A DNA stretch of 64,000 bases from Olsenella profusa DSM 13989 (GCF_030811115.1 NZ_JAUSQK010000001.1:1860001-1924000), one strand, 5' to 3'; counted from the stretch's first letter, positions 36,421 to 46,738 are shown. The notes: a model not told the origin generated them from the sequence alone. Translations and numbers: made by a program.

Positions 36421-36457
36421 AATCGACGTTGAAAAATTTTCGACTTCGATTTAAAAT
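36421..36457 (+). promoter_or_regulatory. Strong promoter overlapping a 31-bp TetR-type operator
   Basis: TTGAAA at 36429-36434, a 17-bp spacer, and TAAAAT at 36452-36457: close to consensus and rare in this G+C-rich window. A 31-bp dyad centred on 36436 spans 36421-36451 with 13 of 15 positions matched (arms begin AATCGA and end TCGATT; core GTTGAAAAATTTTCGAC). The dyad covers the -35 and the spacer, so a repressor would block polymerase. The TetR gene two genes downstream is the natural candidate. Confidence 0.75.
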
Positions 36458-36514
36458 TCTTGGGCATTCGTCACGATACCGTTGCGGAGCCCCTGTGAAG
36501 GCGGAGGGGCTCGC

Positions 36515-37258
36515 ATGTACGAGGAGGAGAACGTGGAAGCCAGCAGACCACAAGGGGCTTTGGCTGCAAGGCCCTTCATTCGGGCACGGGGGCTGTCGCA
36601 GCTGAGTGCGCGCGTGAAGTCGTACGAGAACGTTGACATCGACGTTGCCGCCGGTACGGCACATGCCGTGTGCGCCGCCGACAACAGCGGCAAGACCGAG
36701 CTTCTGCTCACGCTCGCAGGGCGCATGCGACCCACTCGCGGCACGCTCACGGTGGGTGGCGTCACGGCGGACACGCTCGTCGGGCTGTCGCACGTGCGAC
36801 CCTTTGCAAGCCTGGGCTTCTTCGAGAACGTCAACGACGTGGAGATGGTTCTGCGCGTGCATGTGGTGGCCTCTGCGGAGCTGGGGCTTGCGGGCAAGCG
36901 CTCCGGTCACGCGGCGACGCAGGCGTTCCTGGAGGCCTGGGACCTCGCCGACGTGGCCGACACCAGCATCGAGGAGCTCGATCGCTACACCTTCGACCGG
37001 CTGGGCATCGCGCTGGGCATGGCCCACGACCCGCGTCTCCTGGTGGTCGATGACATCGAATCCTCGCTCACGGAGCACCAGTCGCACAAGCTCATCGGCG
37101 AGCTGCGCGGCATTGCCCACACGATGGGTACCACCATCTGCTGCGGTGTGACCGATTACGACCTCGCCGTCCTCTTCGACGGCGCGACGTGCATCAACGA
37201 CGATGCCCGCGCCCAGGCGGCCGCCTGGGCGCGCAAGCACGACAAGGAGGTTGCCTAA
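36515..37258 (+). CDS. Degenerate ABC-type ATPase associated with YhgE/Pip protein
   Basis: 247 residues with ABC-ATPase architecture but eroded motifs. Walker A reads CAADNSGKT at 53-61 (Lys60 and Thr61 kept, first Gly lost). Instead of LSGGQ there is IEELDRYTFDRLGIALG. Walker B ends VVDDIES (Asp179-Asp180), with Asp where the catalytic Glu is normal. Nucleotide binding is likely but hydrolysis doubtful. The ATG at 36515 follows GGAGGGG. One base separates its stop from the YhgE gene, so the pair may form an ABC-2-like complex. It is not a normal importer ATPase. Confidence 0.8.
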   Translation: MYEEENVEASRPQGALAARPFIRARGLSQLSARVKSYENVDIDVAAGTAHAVCAADNSGKTELLLTLAGRMRPTRGTLTVGGVTADTLVGLSHVRPFASLGFFENVNDVEMVLRVHVVASAELGLAGKRSGHAATQAFLEAWDLADVADTSIEELDRYTFDRLGIALGMAHDPRLLVVDDIESSLTEHQSHKLIGELRGIAHTMGTTICCGVTDYDLAVLFDGATCINDDARAQAAAWARKHDKEVA

Positions 37259-37259
37259 C

Positions 37260-40148
37260 ATGGAAAACCCATTCAGGGGACTGCGCTTCTCCCTCCTCGA
37301 CTTCCACTCCGCCCGCGCCAACGTTGGCATGAAGCTGGCCATGGCTGCCATCGCCATCATCCCGCTGGTCTATGGCGTGCTCTATCTCATGGCGTTCTAC
37401 GATCCCTATGGCAAGCTCGACACGCTGCCCGTGGCTGTCGTCAACGAGGACCAAGGCGCCACGCTCTCGGATGGCAGCACCATCCATGCAGGGGAGGACC
37501 TGGTGGCCCGCCTGCGTGACAGCAAGTCGCTCGACTACAGCTTCGTGGATGACGGCACGGCACAGCGCGGCATCGAGGATGGCACCTACTACCTCAAGGT
37601 GGTCATCCCCCAGGACTTCTCGCAGAACATCGCCTCGGCGGACGGCAGCGAGCCCACGCAGGCCAAGCTCGTGTTCGTGGCGAACGAAGCCAACAACTAC
37701 CTCTCGTCCATCCTGGGCAAGTCGGTGTTTCGCGAGGTGACGGCCCAGACCAACTATGCCGTGGGTGACAACTACTACGTGCAGATATTCGACAAGATCA
37801 ACGCGTCGGGTCGCGATATCCGTCGTGCGGCGGATGGGGCCTTCGACCTCGAGGACGGGCTGGGCCAAATCTCTGATGGTGCCGCCACGCTCGCCCAGGG
37901 CGCGGGCACGGCACGGGACGGTGCGAGTGCGCTTGCCGCCGGCGTGGGCTCCGCCCAGGCCGGCTCCCAGAGGATAACGACCAACTTGAACACCGCCGCC
38001 CAAGGCGCCCGTGCCCTTGCGGACGGTACGGATGCCGCGGCCGCCGGCGCGCAGACGCTTGCCAGCGGCACTGCAGCGGCAGCGAATGGCGCCACCCAGC
38101 TCTCCGGTGGCATGACCACGCTCATGGACGGCCTGGGTCGCGAATTTCAGGGCTCCAAGGAGCTTGCGAGCAAGCTGAGCCTGCTGCAGAGACAGGGCAC
38201 CGGACAGGTGGCTCAGGGCGCCCAGGCGCTGCAGGCGCAGCTCATGGCCCAGCGCGACACCATCTCCAAGCTTGGGCCCGGTGCCCAGCAGGTGTCTGAT
38301 GGCGTGAGCGAGCTCTCGGACACCCTCGGTGGCCTCCAGGATCAGGTCAGCAGCCTCGACAGTACCACCACCGACCTGCAGCATCAGATGGGGGAGCTCG
38401 AGGAGGGGCCGGGGAAGTCCCTCACGCAATCGGGGAAGTCCCTCCAGAGCCATGCGCAGGCGGCCCACGACGATGCCGCCGCGCTCACCAAGGGCATGGC
38501 TGGTGCCTCGAGCGACCTGAGCAGCGCGGGCACGCAGGCCGGAGATGCCGCGAAGTCCGCCGGCGCGGCCGCCCAGGCCCTGTCGCAGATCTCACCTCAG
38601 CAGAGCAAGGACGGCACGAACACCTACACCATCACCGCCACGGAGTATCAGGCGCTCCAGAGTGCCCAGAAGAGTGCCGCCAGCGCGTCGGACAGTGCAA
38701 AGAGGTCCGCGGCGTCCGTGCGGTCCGCGGGGGACAAGATGAAGGCGTTGAGTTCATCCTCCCTGAGCCAAGATCTCGAAAGCCTCAAGAAGGACCTCGA
38801 AGGCATCCAGCAGAGCTCCACGTCGCTGGTTGACGGTGCGAGCAAGCTGCTCAAAAGCTCGAAGCAGGCCATTTCCGGTGCGCAGAAGCTCGTCAGTGGC
38901 CTTTCGGACAAGAAGGACGACCTCAAGAAGCTGACCGATGGCGCACAGGAGGTGGCCAAGGGTGCCACCACGGTGACCCAGCAGCTTACCCAGGCCACCG
39001 ACGGCACGGGCGCACCCACCATCTACGGTGGCATCGTACGTCTCTCGCAGGGGGCCACGCAGGTGGACAACAACATGAGGGCCGCCGTGGGTGGGGCGGA
39101 GGAGCTCTCGATGGGCGCGCGCCAGCTCTCCGATGGCGCGCAGTCCGCGAAAGGGGGCGCGACCACCCTCGCCGAGGCATTGGGCCTGCTGAACAGGGGC
39201 TCGAACACGCTCGCCGCGGGCCTGGGCTCCGTTCGCCCGGGCGCCCACACCCTCGCCGACGGCCTTGGCCTGCTGTCCCGGGGCTCCGCCACGCTCACGA
39301 GTGGGCTGGGCACGGCGGCGGATGGCGCTACCTCTCTCGCGAAGGGTGCCGCGGCACTCTCCGATGGCGCAACCACGCTCGCAGGGGCGACCGACACGGC
39401 ATATGACGGATCCAAGACCCTTGCCGACGGCCTGGAGAGTGGTGCGGCCACGGTGGCCGACCAGACGGCCCACGCTGACGAGCGGGCCAGCATGATGAGC
39501 CAGCCGGTGGCCCTTGCCACCGACAACTACACCACGGTCGCCAACTACGGCACGGGCTTCGCCCCCTACTTCATTGCCTTGGGGCTCTGGGTCGGCGCCC
39601 TCGTGATGACGTTCATCCTGAAGCCGCTCAATCGCAGGCTCATCTGCTCGGGCGCCAACCCCGTCGTCGCCGCGTTCTCGGGCCTCGTGCCCTGGCTCAT
39701 CGTGGGCATCATCCAATCCATCATCCTCGGTCTCGTCGTTCAGTTCCCGCTCCAGCTTGACATCATCCACGTCGCCGCCTTCTACCTGCTCATCATCCTT
39801 GCGAGCGCCGTGTTCTGCGCGATGATTCAGATGATCACGGCCGTTCTGGGCTTCCCCGGAAAGTTCGTCGCCGTCATCCTGCTCATGCTGCAGCTTACGA
39901 GCGCGGCAGGAACGTTCCCCATCCAGACGGAGCCCTCCGTCTTCCAGGCGATCAGTCCCTACATGCCCATGACATACGTCGTTCACGCGCTCAGAATCGC
40001 TACTCGCGGCATTGACCTCTCCCTTGTGACGGGGGATGTGGCTATCCTGTTACTGTTTGGTGGCATATCGTTCCTCATCACCTGCCTTGCGGCGCGCCGT
40101 CGCCGTCTCGTGACCATGAACGACCTGCACCCGCTGGTTGATCTGTAG
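37260..40148 (+). CDS. YhgE/Pip-domain membrane protein
   Basis: 962 residues. One helix at 24-46 is followed by the YhgE/Pip N-terminal domain (LPVAVVNEDQGA, DGTYYLKVVIPQDFSQNIAS). About 570 extracellular residues of repeated small-residue heptads follow (LADGTDAAAAGAQTLASG and similar), predicted as a long coiled stalk. Five to six C-terminal helices from about residue 768 resemble ABC-2 permeases (ALGLWVGALVMTFIL...). The family includes the phage-infection protein Pip and ESX-like secretion components of Gram-positives. AAGGAGG lies before the ATG at 37260. Export of a protein or lipid through this pair is inference. Confidence 0.88.
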   Translation: MENPFRGLRFSLLDFHSARANVGMKLAMAAIAIIPLVYGVLYLMAFYDPYGKLDTLPVAVVNEDQGATLSDGSTIHAGEDLVARLRDSKSLDYSFVDDGTAQRGIEDGTYYLKVVIPQDFSQNIASADGSEPTQAKLVFVANEANNYLSSILGKSVFREVTAQTNYAVGDNYYVQIFDKINASGRDIRRAADGAFDLEDGLGQISDGAATLAQGAGTARDGASALAAGVGSAQAGSQRITTNLNTAAQGARALADGTDAAAAGAQTLASGTAAAANGATQLSGGMTTLMDGLGREFQGSKELASKLSLLQRQGTGQVAQGAQALQAQLMAQRDTISKLGPGAQQVSDGVSELSDTLGGLQDQVSSLDSTTTDLQHQMGELEEGPGKSLTQSGKSLQSHAQAAHDDAAALTKGMAGASSDLSSAGTQAGDAAKSAGAAAQALSQISPQQSKDGTNTYTITATEYQALQSAQKSAASASDSAKRSAASVRSAGDKMKALSSSSLSQDLESLKKDLEGIQQSSTSLVDGASKLLKSSKQAISGAQKLVSGLSDKKDDLKKLTDGAQEVAKGATTVTQQLTQATDGTGAPTIYGGIVRLSQGATQVDNNMRAAVGGAEELSMGARQLSDGAQSAKGGATTLAEALGLLNRGSNTLAAGLGSVRPGAHTLADGLGLLSRGSATLTSGLGTAADGATSLAKGAAALSDGATTLAGATDTAYDGSKTLADGLESGAATVADQTAHADERASMMSQPVALATDNYTTVANYGTGFAPYFIALGLWVGALVMTFILKPLNRRLICSGANPVVAAFSGLVPWLIVGIIQSIILGLVVQFPLQLDIIHVAAFYLLIILASAVFCAMIQMITAVLGFPGKFVAVILLMLQLTSAAGTFPIQTEPSVFQAISPYMPMTYVVHALRIATRGIDLSLVTGDVAILLLFGGISFLITCLAARRRRLVTMNDLHPLVDL

Positions 40149-40178
40149 GACGACGAGGCTACGCGAGGGGGTTGCGGT

Positions 40179-40916
40179 ATGAGTTCCCTGTCACAGAACC
40201 TCCTCTTGGACGCCACCGGTGGCACCCTGCTCGATGGGGTGCACGACGTCCGAGAGGCCACGCACCAGGCAATCGAGAGGCACATCGAGAGTATCGGCAA
40301 GCACCATAGCCCGCGCTTTTCGTCAAAGACCAAGAAGAGCGCCGCCACGCGCGAGCGCATCATCAAGGCCGCCTCGAAGCTGATCATGCGGCGGGTGGGC
40401 ACCAACTTCCAGATGAGCGAGATCTCCGAGATGTGCCACATGTCCAAGGGTGCCCTGTACTATTACTTCCGCAACAGGGATGACCTCGTGGAGGCCGTGT
40501 TCTCGCAGGCGCTCGAGGACTTCTCGCAGCGTCTGCGCGAGGTGGGGGATGGCGCAGAAAGTGCGTGCGATGCCCTCTGCGACATGTGCGATGCGTTCGA
40601 GCAGTCCCTCATCGGGGAGGGCACGCTCGTGCTCGCGGTCATCCGCGAGCTGCTGCAGGCGCGTGACAACATGCTGCCTCAGATCGAGGAGCGCTTCGGG
40701 GGCCTGACGTCCATCATCTGCGACCAGGTCGAGCGTGGCAAGCGCGAGGGTCTCATCAGCGAGAGCGTGGACAGCGAGCTTGCTGCCAGCATGCTCTGCG
40801 GATGCATGAGCTTCGCGACCATCAGTGTCTCGTTGCGGGAGGGCCGTGCTGCGGGCTCCGAGAGCCTGGGAACGACGCTCTTTCGGCAGCTCATGGAAGG
40901 CATCGGCGTCAGATAG
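40179..40916 (+). CDS. TetR-family transcriptional regulator
   Basis: 245 residues. The helix-turn-helix lies at about 55-105 (ATRERIIKAASKLIMRRVG, MSEISEMCHMSKGALYYYFRNRDDLVEAVF), preceded by an unusual 55-residue N-terminal extension. The C-terminal helical domain would bind an inducer. Third gene of the ABC-YhgE operon, 30 bp after it, so likely autoregulating through the dyad at 36421. An alternative start closer to the HTH is possible, but no better ribosome site is seen. Confidence 0.9.
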   Translation: MSSLSQNLLLDATGGTLLDGVHDVREATHQAIERHIESIGKHHSPRFSSKTKKSAATRERIIKAASKLIMRRVGTNFQMSEISEMCHMSKGALYYYFRNRDDLVEAVFSQALEDFSQRLREVGDGAESACDALCDMCDAFEQSLIGEGTLVLAVIRELLQARDNMLPQIEERFGGLTSIICDQVERGKREGLISESVDSELAASMLCGCMSFATISVSLREGRAAGSESLGTTLFRQLMEGIGVR

Positions 40917-41025
40917 GCAGCCCTGTCCTGGGCGGCGCGTGCGACTTCCTGCCTTTGACCAAGGTTCGAAATTCTTGCCCCTGCCTATTTACAAGGACAG
41001 GCAGGTTGCCGTAGGCTTAGCCCTG

Positions 41026-41152
41026 CTCGTCGAGAGGCGCATGCCCTGGTGCAGCGCATAGAGCCGAGGGACCGAGCCCGTTGACGCTCCGACAACCAGC
41101 ATCCGCATGGTGCCACATCTCGGCAGCGCACGGGCGTGCGCTGGAAGACGGG
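41026..41152 (+). promoter_or_regulatory. SAM riboswitch (SAM-I-like)
   Basis: P1 pairs CTCGTC (41026-41031) with GACGGG (41147-41152). Inside are the clan motifs: CGAGAGGCGC, then GAGGGACCGAGCCCGTTGA and CTCCGACAACC, then ATGGTGCCACATCTCGGC. GAGCCC for GGCCC and GACAACC for GCAACC depart slightly from the SAM-I consensus. Downstream are GTGGGG/CCCCC and GGCGCG/GCGCC hairpins, then the GGAAGGGAAC ribosome site and no T-run, so translational control is likely. It leads metK, the SAM synthetase gene: product feedback. Confidence 0.85.
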
Positions 41153-41235
41153 GGAGCGGTGCCAGTGACACGGTATCCCCTCATATAGGTGGGGCTCTGC
41201 CCCCAAGAGGCGCGTCGCGCCGGAAGGGAACGTTC

Positions 41236-42486
41236 ATGGCACACCAGAACTACCTCTTTACCTCGGAATCCGTTACCGAGGGCCATCCCGACAAGATCTG
41301 CGACCAGATATCGGATGCCGTGCTCGATGCCATCCTCGAGAAGGAGGCGCGGCTGGAGAAGAGGGGGTACGTCTCCCCCACGGGCATTCCCGCTCGCCTC
41401 GATGACGTGCGCTGCGCCGTGGAGACCTTCACGACCACGGGCACCATCGCCGTGATGGGCGAGGTGCGTACCCAGGCCTACGTGGACGTGCAGCAGGTCG
41501 TCCGCGAGACGCTGCGCCGCATTGGCTACGACCGCGCCAAGTACGGCTTCGACTGCGACACCTGCGGCGTCATCAACATGATCCACGAGCAGTCTCCCGA
41601 CATCGCGCAGGGCGTGGACGGCACGTTCGCGCGTGCGGACGACGAGGACGCCATCGACAGGATCGGTGCCGGGGATCAGGGGATGATGTTCGGCTATGCC
41701 ACCGACGAGACCGACGTGCTCATGCCCATGCCCATCTACCTCGCGCAGCGCCTGGCCCAGCGCCTGGCCGAGGTGCGCAAGAACGGCTCGCTCTCCTACC
41801 TGCGCCCCGACGGCAAGACCCAGGTGACGGTGCGCTACGAGCACGACCGTCCCAAGGAGGTCATGGCCATCGTGGTCTCCACGCAGCATGCCGCCGATGT
41901 GGAGCTGGGCCAGATCCGCGAGGACATCATCGCGCATGTCATCCGGCCCATCTTGGATGGGGTCGGCATCGCCTGGGAGGACGCCGCCATCTACGTGAAC
42001 CCCACCGGGCGCTTCGTCGTCGGCGGTCCCATGGGTGACACCGGTCTCACCGGCCGCAAGATCGTCGTCGACACCTACGGTGGCATGGGCCGTCACGGCG
42101 GCGGTGCCTTCTCGGGCAAGGATCCCACCAAGGTCGACCGCTCCGCCGCCTATGCGGCCCGTTGGGTTGCCAAGAACATCGTCGCCGCAGGCCTTGCCCG
42201 CAAGTGCGAGGTGGAGCTCGCCTATGCCATCGGCATCAGCCAGCCGCTCTCCATCATGGTGGACAGCCTCGGCACCGCGACGGTCGATGACTCCGTGCTC
42301 GACAGAGCCGTGAGCGAGGTCTTCGACCTGCGTCCCGGCGCCATCATCCGCGACCTCAGGCTGTGCCGCCCCATCTATGGGAAGACGGCTGCCTATGGCC
42401 ACTTCGGCCGCACCGATCCCGACTTCACCTGGGAGGCCGTCAACCGAACGGACGAGCTCAAGGCTGCGGTGGCCGCGCTCTCGTAG
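41236..42486 (+). CDS. metK: S-adenosylmethionine synthetase
   Basis: Makes SAM from methionine and ATP. 416 residues with [51 protein letters not shown] and [19 protein letters not shown], all canonical. The start at 41236 is seven bases from GAAGGG. It lies behind the SAM riboswitch. Single gene, converging on the GH13 gene at 42588. Confidence 0.97.
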   Translation: MAHQNYLFTSESVTEGHPDKICDQISDAVLDAILEKEARLEKRGYVSPTGIPARLDDVRCAVETFTTTGTIAVMGEVRTQAYVDVQQVVRETLRRIGYDRAKYGFDCDTCGVINMIHEQSPDIAQGVDGTFARADDEDAIDRIGAGDQGMMFGYATDETDVLMPMPIYLAQRLAQRLAEVRKNGSLSYLRPDGKTQVTVRYEHDRPKEVMAIVVSTQHAADVELGQIREDIIAHVIRPILDGVGIAWEDAAIYVNPTGRFVVGGPMGDTGLTGRKIVVDTYGGMGRHGGGAFSGKDPTKVDRSAAYAARWVAKNIVAAGLARKCEVELAYAIGISQPLSIMVDSLGTATVDDSVLDRAVSEVFDLRPGAIIRDLRLCRPIYGKTAAYGHFGRTDPDFTWEAVNRTDELKAAVAALS

Positions 42487-42587
42487 CATGGCTCGTGGCA
42501 TGCGGGGTGCTTGGCGCGCGGGTTCCGCCATGCACCCACGGCATGAACGGCATCCCGTGGGACGGGACGTGGGTCGTTGCGCCTTCC

Positions 42588-43874
<1,287 letters not shown>

Positions 43875-44067
43875 GGGCGTCCGTTTCGTGGGGGTTGGGA
43901 ACGTAGGTGCCCACGAGCTTACTCCGGTCTTGCCCCAGATGGCCCTCACGAGCGCGTCATCCGCTCCCGTCACTACCGTCTGACGGCGAAATCGTGACGC
44001 TCGACGGAGCGAGCGCTCATCCTGGCGTGACACCGAAGTGAACTCCGTAAAATGCGAACTACGGACT
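43875..44067. other. Gene-free divergent region upstream of the GH13 gene
   Basis: Part of a 353-bp gap between the divergent GH13 and LacI starts. Apart from the operator at 44068 I see no clear hexamer pair; a CCCTAT/AGGG inverted repeat with an embedded TATGAT lies at about 44148-44160 near the LacI start. Confidence 0.4.
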
Positions 44068-44091
44068 GGAAACGTTACCAGTAACGTTTCC
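44068..44091. promoter_or_regulatory. 24-bp LacI-family operator
   Basis: GGAAACGTTAC (44068-44078) and its exact reverse complement GTAACGTTTCC (44081-44091) flank a central CA. Each arm contains AACGTT with a central CG, so two overlapping LacI half-site pairs about one helix turn apart are possible. It lies in the divergent region between the GH13 gene and the LacI gene, 137 bp before the latter. Confidence 0.8.
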
Positions 44092-44227
44092 AGGAGACGT
44101 TGGGGGATGGCCCGTGTTGGCCGCGTCGTCGCGCCATGCGGCTCCATGCCCTATGATAGGGATGTGCCCTATGTGCGTGTCCGCATACGGCCCCGCGCAT
44201 GGCGTCGAGGCGAAAGGGGTGACAGGC

Positions 44228-45259
44228 ATGGTGACCATCAGGGATGTCGCGCAGCAGTGCGGCGTGTCCGTGAGCACGGTGTCACGTGTCATCAACGATC
44301 ACCCCGACGTGAGCGAGCGGGTGCGCAGGAGGGTGCATGTTGCCATCGATGAACTCAGCTACGTGCCCAACAAGGCCGCCCAGGATCTCGTGCACCCTCA
44401 GGGGGATTCCATCGGCGTCATCGTCCGCGGTGCCGACAACCCCTTCTACGTGCCTATCGTTCGTGCCATCGAGGAGGTGTGCGAGCTCGCCGGCTATGCG
44501 ATGGTCATGTGCCAGCTGTCCGACGACGCCGACGAGGTGGGGCAGGCAGCTGCGCTCGTCAAGTCAAAGCGTCTCAAGGGCGTCATCCTGCTGGGCGGCC
44601 ACTTCGACTACGACGCGTCGACGGGGGCCGTCATCGGCGTGCCCTTTGCCTGCTGCACCTTCACCAACTGTTTCGGGAGTCTCGACCGCGGCACCTACTC
44701 GTCCGTATCCATCGATGACGTGGCGGAGGCCGAGCGCGCCACGCAGCTGCTGCTGGATACGGGTCATCGTACGATAGCCCTGCTGACGCCGGCCACGGAC
44801 GACCAGTCCATCAGCGAGTTGCGCTACAAGGGCTTCAGGAGCGCCTTGGGGAAGGCCAAGGTCCCACTGGACGAGGGACTCGTGCTCGAGACGGGGAGCT
44901 TCTCCATGGCCTCCGCCTACGAGGCGACGGCCGGCCTCGTGGGCCGTCGCCGCGATGTGACGGCCATCTTTGCCATATCCGACGCCATGGCCCTGGCCGC
45001 GATGAAGGCCCTGGCCGAGGCTGGGCGCCGCGTTCCCGAAGACGTGTCGCTCGTGGCCATCGATGGCCTCGAGGTCTCGCTCTACAGCGTCCCGACGCTC
45101 ACCACGCTCGTGCAGCCCACCCAGACGATGGGCGAGCGCGCGGCACAGATCCTCATCGACCAGATCGAGGGACGCGGCCAGGCGCGGCACGTGCGCCTGG
45201 CCACCGACCTTCGCACGGGGGGCACCCTCGTGCGCCCCCCTGGCACATCCACGCCCTGA
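44228..45259 (+). CDS. LacI-family transcriptional regulator
   Basis: 343 residues. N-terminal helix-turn-helix TIRDVAQQCGVSVSTVSRVINDHPDVSE (3-30) with hinge SYVPNKAAQDL, then a periplasmic-binding-like sensor domain (IGVIVRGADNPFYVPIVRAIEE, ... FAISDAMALAAMKAL, VAIDGLE). ATG 44228 follows AAAGGGG; a longer frame back to 44114 contains the spacer only. It probably represses the downstream importer operon and the divergent GH13 gene through the 44068 palindrome; the inducer is likely a maltose- or sucrose-type sugar. Confidence 0.93.
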   Translation: MVTIRDVAQQCGVSVSTVSRVINDHPDVSERVRRRVHVAIDELSYVPNKAAQDLVHPQGDSIGVIVRGADNPFYVPIVRAIEEVCELAGYAMVMCQLSDDADEVGQAAALVKSKRLKGVILLGGHFDYDASTGAVIGVPFACCTFTNCFGSLDRGTYSSVSIDDVAEAERATQLLLDTGHRTIALLTPATDDQSISELRYKGFRSALGKAKVPLDEGLVLETGSFSMASAYEATAGLVGRRRDVTAIFAISDAMALAAMKALAEAGRRVPEDVSLVAIDGLEVSLYSVPTLTTLVQPTQTMGERAAQILIDQIEGRGQARHVRLATDLRTGGTLVRPPGTSTP

Positions 45260-45311
45260 TGGCGTGTGTATGCGAGCAGAAAGACATAAGGAACCGTGGA
45301 AGGAGAAGGAC

Positions 45312-46640
45312 ATGGACATCAGCGCAGGGCGGGTAACGAGGAGGACGTTTCTGGGCGGTGCCGGCTTGGTGGCCGCGGCGGGCCTGGCGGCGTGCGGCAA
45401 TGGGGGCGGTGGCGGCTCGTCCTCTGACGACTCCAATCGTTCGGGCAACGTGTACTGGCTCAACTTCAAGCCCGAGATGGACGGGGCAATCCAGGACCTG
45501 GCGAAGAAGTACATGGACAAGTACCCCAACGTCAAGGTGAAGATCACCACGGCGGCCTCGGGCACCTACGAGCAGACGCTCACCTCCGAGATGGACAAGT
45601 CCGACGCTCCGACGCTCTTCGTCATCGGCAACACCGCCGGCGTCAGGGAGTGGGGCGACTACGCGATGGACCTCAAGGACACCGACATCGCCAAGCTGCT
45701 GTCCACCGAGGACTACAACCTCAGCGACGATTCCGGCAAGCTCGTCTCCATCCCGTACTGCTACGAGTGCTTCGGCATCGTCGTCAATCCCGACCTCGTC
45801 AAGAAGGCCGGACACTCGGTGGACGAGATCAAGGACTTCGCGTCCCTGAAGGCGGTCGTCGAGGACATGCACAAGAAGGCCGCGGCCAACGGCTTCGACG
45901 CCTTCGTCGCCACCGACATGGACTCCTCCTCGAGCTGGCGCATCACCGGCCACCTCACGAACCTCGCCCTGTTCTACGAGGCGCGGGATGACGGTGGCTG
46001 GAAGGAGGCTCCGTCCACCATCAAGGGAACCTATCTTCCCAACTACAAGAACCTCTACGACCTTGCCATCAACAACAGCACCGTCGAGCCCAGCTCGCTC
46101 GCGACGGGCGGCCACGACCCGCTGACCCAGTTCACCGACGGCAAGGCCGCGTTCTTCTTCACGGGAACCTTCGGCTATGCCGACATCAAGGACAAGGTCC
46201 CCAACGCCGTCTGCATCCCGTACTACGGTGGCGTCGAAGGTGAGGAGAAGGCGGCGCTCAACTGCGGCACCGAGAACTGCTGGGCCATCAGTGACAATGC
46301 GTCCGACGAGGACAAGAAGGCTACGATGGACTTCATGTGCTGGCTCGTCTCCGACTCCGAGGCCGCACAGACCCTGGTCGATCAGCTTGGCGTCCTGCCC
46401 TACAAGGACGCCCCCGAGTCCGCCGACCCCTTCTATGCCCAGGAGCAGACGTACGAGGACAGGGGCAACTACATCATGACCTGGAACTTCAGCTACACGC
46501 CCAATGTGGACGAGTTCCGCTCGAATCTGGTCTCCGCCCTCAACGCATACAACGACAGCCCCTCCGACTCCACGTGGGAGGGCGTCAGGACCGCGTTCGT
46601 CGATGGCTGGGCCGAGCAGTACAAGAAGGCCAACGGCTAG
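45312..46640 (+). CDS. Extracellular sugar-binding lipoprotein
   Basis: 442 residues. The leader has R10-R11 in VTRRTFLGG, a hydrophobic core and lipobox GLAAC with Cys28, again Tat-like, then a flexible GGGGGSSSDD linker. The mature domain follows the SBP_bac_1 pattern. The start at 45312 follows AAGGAGAAGG. It opens the second importer operon 52 bp after lacI. A strong hairpin after its stop may raise its yield over the permeases. Ligand class (alpha-glucan or sucrose-like) is inferred from MalQ and GH32 in the operon. Confidence 0.92.
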   Translation: MDISAGRVTRRTFLGGAGLVAAAGLAACGNGGGGGSSSDDSNRSGNVYWLNFKPEMDGAIQDLAKKYMDKYPNVKVKITTAASGTYEQTLTSEMDKSDAPTLFVIGNTAGVREWGDYAMDLKDTDIAKLLSTEDYNLSDDSGKLVSIPYCYECFGIVVNPDLVKKAGHSVDEIKDFASLKAVVEDMHKKAAANGFDAFVATDMDSSSSWRITGHLTNLALFYEARDDGGWKEAPSTIKGTYLPNYKNLYDLAINNSTVEPSSLATGGHDPLTQFTDGKAAFFFTGTFGYADIKDKVPNAVCIPYYGGVEGEEKAALNCGTENCWAISDNASDEDKKATMDFMCWLVSDSEAAQTLVDQLGVLPYKDAPESADPFYAQEQTYEDRGNYIMTWNFSYTPNVDEFRSNLVSALNAYNDSPSDSTWEGVRTAFVDGWAEQYKKANG

Positions 46641-46682
46641 CCCCCGGCTCCCGTGACCGTCCTGTGTCGTGAGCGATTCGAT

Positions 46683-46716
46683 GGGAGGTTGGGTGCCGGC
46701 GGCATCCCAGCCTCCC
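46683..46716 (+). other. Intra-operon stem-loop after the binding-protein gene
   Basis: GGGAGG (46683-46688) pairs with CCTCCC (46711-46716), continued by TGGG/CCCA and TGCC/GGCA with one bulged T and a GGC loop: about 15 bp in total. No T-run follows. It is placed between the abundant binding protein and the permeases, like the stabilising elements between malE and malF. Confidence 0.6.
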
Positions 46717-46738
46717 TCTCTCAAGGGGAAGCGATGCC

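Noticed and set aside
37203-37259. Upstream start for the YhgE/Pip protein
   Set aside because: It would overlap the ATPase gene; the ATG at 37260 has AAGGAGG at good distance and fits the family N-terminus.
40979-41006. CCTGCC/GGCAGG hairpin as terminator of the TetR operon
   Set aside because: Only six base pairs with a long loop and no T-run; it lies just upstream of the riboswitch and could be chance.
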